Source: Flavobacteriaceae bacterium Ap0902 (GTDB taxonomy: Bacteria; Bacteroidota; Bacteroidia; Flavobacteriales; Weeksellaceae). Taken from it: DNA of 64,000 bases. How positions within the stretch are numbered: position 1 is the first letter of the stretch; every line of letters starts with the position of its first letter. Below the pieces are notes generated by a model, which did no database searches, was not told the origin of the DNA, and was given only the letters and a program-made list of their open reading frames with translations. Location of the stretch: positions 372,001-436,000 of the forward strand of contig WTFG01000001.1 of NCBI GenBank assembly GCA_009835005.1, written 5' to 3'. Of this stretch, positions 58,583 through 64,000 are shown piece after piece. The position numbers and the translations under genes are program-made.

Positions 58583-61510
58583 ATGCCTGCATCTTATAGA
58601 TTAAATAAAGTCCTAAGGGAATTAAACATCTCAATTGATAGAGCTGTTGATTACTTGGGCGAACAAGGAATTGAAATTGAACGCCGACCGAATACCAAGA
58701 TTGATGAGGAGGTTTATCAAATTTTAGTTAAAAAGTTTGATGCCGATCGTCAGCAAAGAGAAGCTTCGGAGGAAATTGTAATTAATAAATTTGAAGCGGA
58801 GCGTAAAGAGAAAAGAGCGGCGGAACGCAAAATTGCAGAAGAAAAATCAAAAGAAGAAGAAGAGGAGAAACAGCGAAAAGCTGAAGAGGCAAAGAAAGAG
58901 GCAGAAGAAAAAGCTCGTTTAGAAGAGGAATCTAAACAAAGAGCTGCTGCTAAGAAAAAAGCCGAGGAAGAAGCGGCAGCTGAGAAGAAAAAACAAGAGT
59001 TGATAGAGAAAGAAGAGAAAGAAAAAGCACAATTAGAAGAGCAGGCGGTTATAGATGTAGAAGAGGCTAAAGAAGAAAGTGATGTAGAAGTTACTGGAAG
59101 AAGAAAACTCGCTGGGCTCAAACAAGTAGGTAAGATTGATTTATCCAAGGATAAGAAAAAAGAGAAAGAAGAACCTGAAAAAAAGAAAAAACGGTCATCG
59201 GCTAAGAAAAAGAAGGAACAGCCTGCGAAAGGTGTGTCTCAAAAATCTATAGCCAAGAAAGTAGAAAAAACTAAGAAAGCAGAGGTGGAATCGCCTAAAG
59301 CTTCAAAAGAAACGGAATCTAAGCAAACATCAGAAACTGGTGAATCAGAAGAGGAAGCTAAAATAGAGACAAAATACAAAAAGTTAGATGGTATTACCAA
59401 GGTAGGTAAAATTGATTTAACTAAATTCGAGGAGAAGAAAAAAACGCCTGCTAAGAAGAAAGAAGACGACAAACCTAAAAGGAAACGTAAGAGAATACGT
59501 AAGAACGTTAAGCCAGATACCGCTAAGCCTGGCTCAAAGGGTGGTCCAAGAAAACCACGCGGAGCTGCTGGAAACAGAGGGCCACGCAAAGATGTTTCTG
59601 AACTTACAGAGGAAGAAGTACAAAAACAAATTAAGGAAACCTTAGAGAAACTCACCAATAGAGGTAGTAAGTCTAAGGGTGCCAAATACCGTAGAGATAA
59701 AAGAAAAACACGTCAAGAGCAAGAGGAGATAGAGCAGCAAGAGCAAGAGCAGGACACAACTTTAAAAGTTACAGAGTTTGTTACTGTAAACGAGCTCGCT
59801 TCTTTGATGGATGTTTCTGTGACTGATGTTATTTCTGCATGTATGTCTCTTGGTATCATGGTAACCATGAACCAAAGGCTGGATGCTAATACCATAGAAT
59901 TGGTAGCAGATGAGTTCGGTTACGATGCAGAATTTACAGATGCAGATTTGGAAGAGGCAAGTGACTTTAACGTAGAAGATGCAGAAGAAGATTTAGAACC
60001 TAGAGCCCCAATTGTTACTGTGATGGGACATGTCGATCATGGTAAAACGTCCCTTTTGGATTATATCAGAAATACTAATGTCATCGCTGGTGAGTCTGGT
60101 GGGATTACACAACACATGGGGGCCTATACGGTGGAGGTACAGAAAGGTAAGCATATCACCTTCTTGGATACACCAGGTCATGAGGCGTTTACTGCTATGC
60201 GTGCAAGAGGAGCAAAAGTTACGGATATTGCCATCATTGTTATAGCAGCAGATGATCAAATTATGCCGCAGACAGAAGAAGCTATCAGTCATGCGCAAGC
60301 TGCTGGAGTACCCATGATATTTGCAATTAACAAAGTAGATAAACCAACGGCGAATCCAGATAAGGTAAAAGAACAATTAGCCCAGAAAAACTTGTTAGTA
60401 GAAGATTGGGGTGGGTCTTTACAATCAGAAGAAATTTCTGCTAAGACAGGATTAAATGTAGATAGTCTATTAGAAAAAGTGTTACTAGAAGCAGAAATGC
60501 TAGAACTTAAAGCCAATCCAAATAGAGAGGCATCTGGTACTATCATAGAAGCATCTTTAGATAAAGGGAGGGGATATGTATCTACCTTGGTTGTCCAAAA
60601 TGGTTCATTGCGTGTAGGAGATTATATCCTTGCTGGTAGTAATCATGGTAAGGTTAAGGCTATGCTGGATGAAAGAGGTAATCAAGTGCCCGTGGCAGGT
60701 CCATCCTCTCCAGTTACAGTATTGGGATTAGATGGAGCACCAACAGCAGGTGATACCTTCAGGGTATATGAGGACGAGCGTGAAGCGAAGGACTTAGCAA
60801 GTAGAAGAAGCCAATTGCATAGAGAGCAAACGATTAGAACGCAGAAACATATTACACTGGATGAGATTGGTAGACGTATTGCCTTAGGTGATTTCCAAGA
60901 GTTGAATATTATCTTAAAAGGTGATGTGGACGGCTCTGTAGAAGCATTAACAGATTCTTTACAGAAACTATCTACAGAAGAAATCTTAGTGAATATTCTT
61001 CATAGAGGTGTGGGACAAATTACAGAATCAGACGTACTCCTTGCCTCTGCATCGGATGCGGTAATCATCGGATTCAATGTTAGGCCAAATGGTACCGCTA
61101 GAGATTTAGCAGATAAGGAAGAGGTGGAAATCAGAACATATTCTATTATCTATGATGTAATTAATGACCTAAAAGAGGCGATGGAAGGTATGCTTTCACC
61201 AGATCTCAAGGAAGAGGTTACAGGTAATGTAGAAGTAAGAGAAACCTTTAAAATTTCTAAAGTTGGTACGATTGCAGGTTGTATGGTACTAGATGGTAAG
61301 ATATATAGAGATTCCAAAGTTCGGATTATTAGAGATGGAGTAGTGATTCACGATGGTGAACTAGCCAGTCTAAAACGCTATAAAGATGATGTGAAAGTTG
61401 TGAACAAAGGCTACGAATGTGGTTTGAATATCAAGAACTTTAATGATATCAAAGAAGGTGATATTATAGAAGCCTATAGCATTAAAGAAGTTGCGAAGAA
61501 GTTAAAATAG
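58583..61510 (+). CDS. infB: Translation initiation factor IF-2
   Basis: 975 residues. IF-2 delivers initiator tRNA to the 30S subunit. A small N-terminal domain ([20 protein letters not shown]) is followed by a 330-residue charged, low-complexity region rich in Lys, Glu and Ala with a repeated [15 protein letters not shown] / [15 protein letters not shown] unit. The G domain has [16 protein letters not shown] near residue 480, [20 protein letters not shown] and INKVDKP, and the C-terminal domains II-IV are complete. The length of the linker is typical of Bacteroidota. A terminator follows after 17 bp. Confidence 0.97.
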   Translation: MPASYRLNKVLRELNISIDRAVDYLGEQGIEIERRPNTKIDEEVYQILVKKFDADRQQREASEEIVINKFEAERKEKRAAERKIAEEKSKEEEEEKQRKAEEAKKEAEEKARLEEESKQRAAAKKKAEEEAAAEKKKQELIEKEEKEKAQLEEQAVIDVEEAKEESDVEVTGRRKLAGLKQVGKIDLSKDKKKEKEEPEKKKKRSSAKKKKEQPAKGVSQKSIAKKVEKTKKAEVESPKASKETESKQTSETGESEEEAKIETKYKKLDGITKVGKIDLTKFEEKKKTPAKKKEDDKPKRKRKRIRKNVKPDTAKPGSKGGPRKPRGAAGNRGPRKDVSELTEEEVQKQIKETLEKLTNRGSKSKGAKYRRDKRKTRQEQEEIEQQEQEQDTTLKVTEFVTVNELASLMDVSVTDVISACMSLGIMVTMNQRLDANTIELVADEFGYDAEFTDADLEEASDFNVEDAEEDLEPRAPIVTVMGHVDHGKTSLLDYIRNTNVIAGESGGITQHMGAYTVEVQKGKHITFLDTPGHEAFTAMRARGAKVTDIAIIVIAADDQIMPQTEEAISHAQAAGVPMIFAINKVDKPTANPDKVKEQLAQKNLLVEDWGGSLQSEEISAKTGLNVDSLLEKVLLEAEMLELKANPNREASGTIIEASLDKGRGYVSTLVVQNGSLRVGDYILAGSNHGKVKAMLDERGNQVPVAGPSSPVTVLGLDGAPTAGDTFRVYEDEREAKDLASRRSQLHREQTIRTQKHITLDEIGRRIALGDFQELNIILKGDVDGSVEALTDSLQKLSTEEILVNILHRGVGQITESDVLLASASDAVIIGFNVRPNGTARDLADKEEVEIRTYSIIYDVINDLKEAMEGMLSPDLKEEVTGNVEVRETFKISKVGTIAGCMVLDGKIYRDSKVRIIRDGVVIHDGELASLKRYKDDVKVVNKGYECGLNIKNFNDIKEGDIIEAYSIKEVAKKLK

Positions 61511-61527
61511 AGCTTTAAATATATGAT

Positions 61528-61565
61528 AAAAGACCGTGAATCCTTGGATGCACGGTCTTTTTTTT
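61528..61565 (+). terminator. Rho-independent terminator of infB
   Basis: AAAAGACCGTG (61528-61538) and CACGGTCTTTT (from 61551) pair around an ATCC/GGAT inner stem, followed by a T-tract to 61565. It starts 18 bp after the infB stop. Confidence 0.9.
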
Positions 61566-61742
61566 GTTTAGAATTATTTTAAATAGCAAGGCTCTATTAA
61601 CATATCCATAAGAATAATTAATATTACCTTAACATATTAAAAAATATTTATTAAAATTTAAACATTATCATCATATGTGTAATACTTATAACTTTAGGTA
61701 AAATATATTTTGTTAAAATTCTTATATAATTATTAATTCTAT

Positions 61743-61750
61743 TATATTTG
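61743..61750 (+). promoter_or_regulatory. -7 box (TATATTTG) of the SusC-like gene
   Basis: TATATTTG fits TAnnTTTG and ends 28 nt before the ATG at 61779, in a 213-bp AT-rich gap with no other recognisable feature. Confidence 0.55.
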
Positions 61751-61778
61751 AATATATAATTAAAGAAAACTATAATGT

Positions 61779-64000
61779 ATGAGGACAAACATTAAGTTAT
61801 TCTGTACTGCAATGATTTTGGCTGGAACCGTATTTACATGGGCTCAGGAGAAGAACATTACTGGGCAGGTAACAGATACAAATGGATTTCCAGTTTCAGA
61901 TGCCTATGTGCATGTTGAGGGAGAAGAAGGAGGCGTGTATACTGACGCCGATGGTAATTACACTTTAAGTGTTAATCCGGGTAACACAATTGTTGTTGAA
62001 TTTATTGGATTTGAAAATAAAGTCATTACAATAGGAGAGGAGTCAAATTATAATATTTCGCTTTCTAAAGGAGGTGTGATAGAGCTTCAAGAAACTATTG
62101 TTACCGCGTTAGGATTCGAAAAAAAGAAAGATCACGATTTAAGTTCAACTACAGTGGTAGATACTGGACAAATGCAAAAATCTGCTGAGTCTGGTGTTAT
62201 CCAATCACTATCTGGTAAAACCTCTGGGGTGAATGTGACTAGGAGTACCGGAGATCCAGGAGCTGGGGCTTATATCCAGATTCGGGGTCAAAATACTATT
62301 TTGGGTAACAGTTCACCATTGGTAATTATAGACGGTGTTCCTGTCTCTAATTCCAGTGTGGGTGGTGATGTCACAGGTGTGGTGCAGCAATCTAGATTAA
62401 ATGATATAAACCCAGAAGATATAGAATCTGTTTCTGTATTGAAAGGCGCTTCTGCAGCGGCTGTATGGGGTACTGGAGCAGCTAATGGTGTAATAGTAAT
62501 TACAACCAAGAGAGGTTCTAAAGGCGGTAAAAAATGGAATGTTAGCCTAAAATCGTCTATTGCTATAGATCAAATTAATAAAGAGTTTGAAAAACAAGGT
62601 CTTTTTGGGCAAGGATCTGGTGGCGTTTATAATCCTAATACAGGCTTGTCATTTGGAGATTTAATTGCTAATAGAAGTGGTGGAGCAGATGAGGTAGATG
62701 TGAATTCTGATGTTTATTTTATTTCTAATACAGGTAATACGTATTATCCGATCATCACCAAGAATAATCAGACTGTATATAACCAGAGCAATAGAGATGC
62801 AGTTTTCAAAGATGGAGTAACTTTTGATAACGCTGTGAGCGTTGGTTATAATGGGGATAAAAGTAAATCATTTATTAGTTTTTCTAACTGGAATCAGGAT
62901 GGGATATTCAGAGGTAACTCGGACTATGAGCGTTCCACAGTTAAATTTAATAACGATACAGAATTTACAGATAAATTATCCTTTAAATTTTCGTCATCCT
63001 ATACGGGTATAAATTCTAATAGAGTCCAAATGGGATCTAATCTGAATGGATTATACTTAGGTTATTTGAGGAATTCTCCCGATTTTGACATAAGAGATTA
63101 TGTGGGAGAGAATTATACCAATGGATATTTAACCCCAAACTCACATCGTAGTTATAGAAGGTACTTGGGCTCATCTAGGTCTTTTAACATGAGTACGGAA
63201 ACATTTAATTATAGTGGACCCGCTTATGATAACCCATTGTGGGTATTAAATCAGCATATCAATGAAAATGATGTCAGTAGGTTTATCGTCACGCCAGAAT
63301 TAAGGTATAAAATTACACCAGCATTATCCTTATACGGCAGATATGGAATAGATTACTATCAAGATAATAGACAAACTTTTTTACCACCTGGTTCTGCATC
63401 AGTTGGTGCGAATGGTTTCTATTCAGAAGATAGGATATCAGAGACAAACCAAACGTACAATGTATTTCTAAGAGGATCCAAAGATTTCAATCAATGGACC
63501 ATGGGTGGTACTGCCGGGATTATGCTTCAAGAATATAAATATAGAAGATTATCTGCAGAGGAAACTAAATTTTCTAATCCAGATGAAATTTTTCTAGGTA
63601 CGGGAAATGCAGTGAGTGAGAATTCTAATCCAGAAACTTATGGTGAACAAACCAGACAGGCTGGAGCTTATGCCGTGTTGAATTTCGAATTTTGGAATCA
63701 AATTCTTGTAGAATTAACAGGTAGAGGAGAATATTTATCTACAACACCCAATTCTGGCCTTGTGTTTTATCCGAGTGCATCGGTGGGATGGGTGTTTACG
63801 GATTATGTAGCGAGTGATGTCTTTTCTTTTGGCAAGGTGAGAGCTTCTTATGGAGAAGTTGGGGTTGGACCACAGCCTTATGCTACTTCCACATATTTCA
63901 CCAATTTAGATATTGAATCTGGATGGGGAGATGGATATGATGTGGGGCTCTATGGTAATCCAAGTACTAGAGCGGATCTATTAGGAAATCCTGATTTAAC
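61779..64000 (+). CDS. SusC/RagA-family TonB-dependent outer-membrane receptor (3' end outside window)
   Basis: About 740 codons are visible and the frame is open to the window edge. Starts at ATG 61779 with a signal peptide (MRTNIKLFCTAMILAGTVFT, then WAQ). A carboxypeptidase-regulatory-like domain (NITGQVTDTNGFPVSDAYVH, GVYTDADGNYTL, VVEFIGFENK) precedes the TonB plug: ETIVTALGFEKKKDHDLSST, SLSGKTSGVNVTRSTGDPGA, SSPLVIIDGVPVSN and SVLKGASAAAVWGTGAANGV with TTKRG. Barrel strands follow. SusC proteins import glycans, peptides or other large ligands with a SusD lipoprotein partner, whose gene would lie beyond the edge. The substrate is unknown. Confidence 0.93.
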   Translation, partial: MRTNIKLFCTAMILAGTVFTWAQEKNITGQVTDTNGFPVSDAYVHVEGEEGGVYTDADGNYTLSVNPGNTIVVEFIGFENKVITIGEESNYNISLSKGGVIELQETIVTALGFEKKKDHDLSSTTVVDTGQMQKSAESGVIQSLSGKTSGVNVTRSTGDPGAGAYIQIRGQNTILGNSSPLVIIDGVPVSNSSVGGDVTGVVQQSRLNDINPEDIESVSVLKGASAAAVWGTGAANGVIVITTKRGSKGGKKWNVSLKSSIAIDQINKEFEKQGLFGQGSGGVYNPNTGLSFGDLIANRSGGADEVDVNSDVYFISNTGNTYYPIITKNNQTVYNQSNRDAVFKDGVTFDNAVSVGYNGDKSKSFISFSNWNQDGIFRGNSDYERSTVKFNNDTEFTDKLSFKFSSSYTGINSNRVQMGSNLNGLYLGYLRNSPDFDIRDYVGENYTNGYLTPNSHRSYRRYLGSSRSFNMSTETFNYSGPAYDNPLWVLNQHINENDVSRFIVTPELRYKITPALSLYGRYGIDYYQDNRQTFLPPGSASVGANGFYSEDRISETNQTYNVFLRGSKDFNQWTMGGTAGIMLQEYKYRRLSAEETKFSNPDEIFLGTGNAVSENSNPETYGEQTRQAGAYAVLNFEFWNQILVELTGRGEYLSTTPNSGLVFYPSASVGWVFTDYVASDVFSFGKVRASYGEVGVGPQPYATSTYFTNLDIESGWGDGYDVGLYGNPSTRADLLGNPDL

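Noticed and set aside
58750-59685. Long antisense frames rich in Ser, Leu and Phe opposite infB
   Set aside because: They are the reverse reading of the Lys/Glu-rich linker of IF-2 and have no features of a real protein.
1-64000. tRNA or rRNA genes, prophage, insertion sequence or CRISPR-Cas
   Set aside because: I looked through the intergenic gaps and found no cloverleaf-like segment, no transposase or integrase frame and no spaced repeats.

Overview
The window is a chromosome segment of an AT-rich member of the Flavobacteriia (Bacteroidota). This rests on several signs seen together: an LpxC-FabZ fusion, a CcoN-CcoO fusion with a single-haem CcoP, a PorX-type regulator of type IX secretion, a SusC/RagA receptor, LytS/LytTR signalling, an almost complete lack of Shine-Dalgarno sequences, and many TAnnTTTG (-7) promoter boxes. 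I cannot name the genus from the sequence. I see no tRNA, rRNA, CRISPR array, transposase or phage gene; most of the window is housekeeping DNA.

Layout. 1-10 kb: the end of a FUSC-family membrane protein, purM, an unknown gene, an acyl-CoA carboxylase pair (accC-pccB) without its biotin carrier, then DUF6702, HupE/UreJ and an M1 peptidase. 10-20 kb, mostly minus strand: DUF2752 and CD225 membrane proteins, two amidohydrolase-fold proteins, and an operon of a GH3-type enzyme, a zinc-ribbon protein and a GH63/MGH1-like glycosidase. 19.7-25 kb: DUF2797, cysQ, DUF456, an MscS channel, pdxJ, an alpha/beta hydrolase, then a 628-bp repeat-rich gap. 25-33 kb: leuS, then a damaged signalling locus (gene remnant, frameshifted outer-membrane receptor, intact LytS kinase, frameshifted LytTR regulator). 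33-41 kb: glnS and, divergently, the cbb3 oxidase cluster ccoS-ccoNO-ccoQ-ccoP-ccoG-fixH-tauE. 41-50 kb: sucD, a beta-barrel protein, an HTTM protein, greA-HIT, a Rieske-like lipoprotein, and lpxD-lpxC/fabZ-lpxA-efp. 50-64 kb: an HD hydrolase, porX, tsaE, ald, a DUF4258-like gene, ruvB, queG, the rimP-nusA-infB group and a SusC receptor running off the end.

How the genes work together. The cco cluster encodes the high-affinity terminal oxidase with its assembly factors (CcoS, CcoG, FixH and a TauE-like membrane protein); the copper ATPase CcoI is not beside it. lpxD, lpxC/fabZ and lpxA supply acylation steps of lipid A synthesis plus the fatty-acid dehydratase. rimP-nusA-infB links ribosome maturation, transcription elongation and translation initiation, and appears to have a terminator in its leader.

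The most interesting non-gene structures are a mosaic family of roughly 150-190 bp folded repeats (three copies) in which outer frames and inner hairpins are mixed; a plant-telomere-like TTTAGGG/TTTATAG heptamer array; hairpin repeats bounded by TGTCA/TGACA; a set of promoters whose -7 box ends 4-5 nt before the start codon (predicted leaderless mRNAs); and two one-base A-run insertions that switch off a receptor and its neighbouring regulator.
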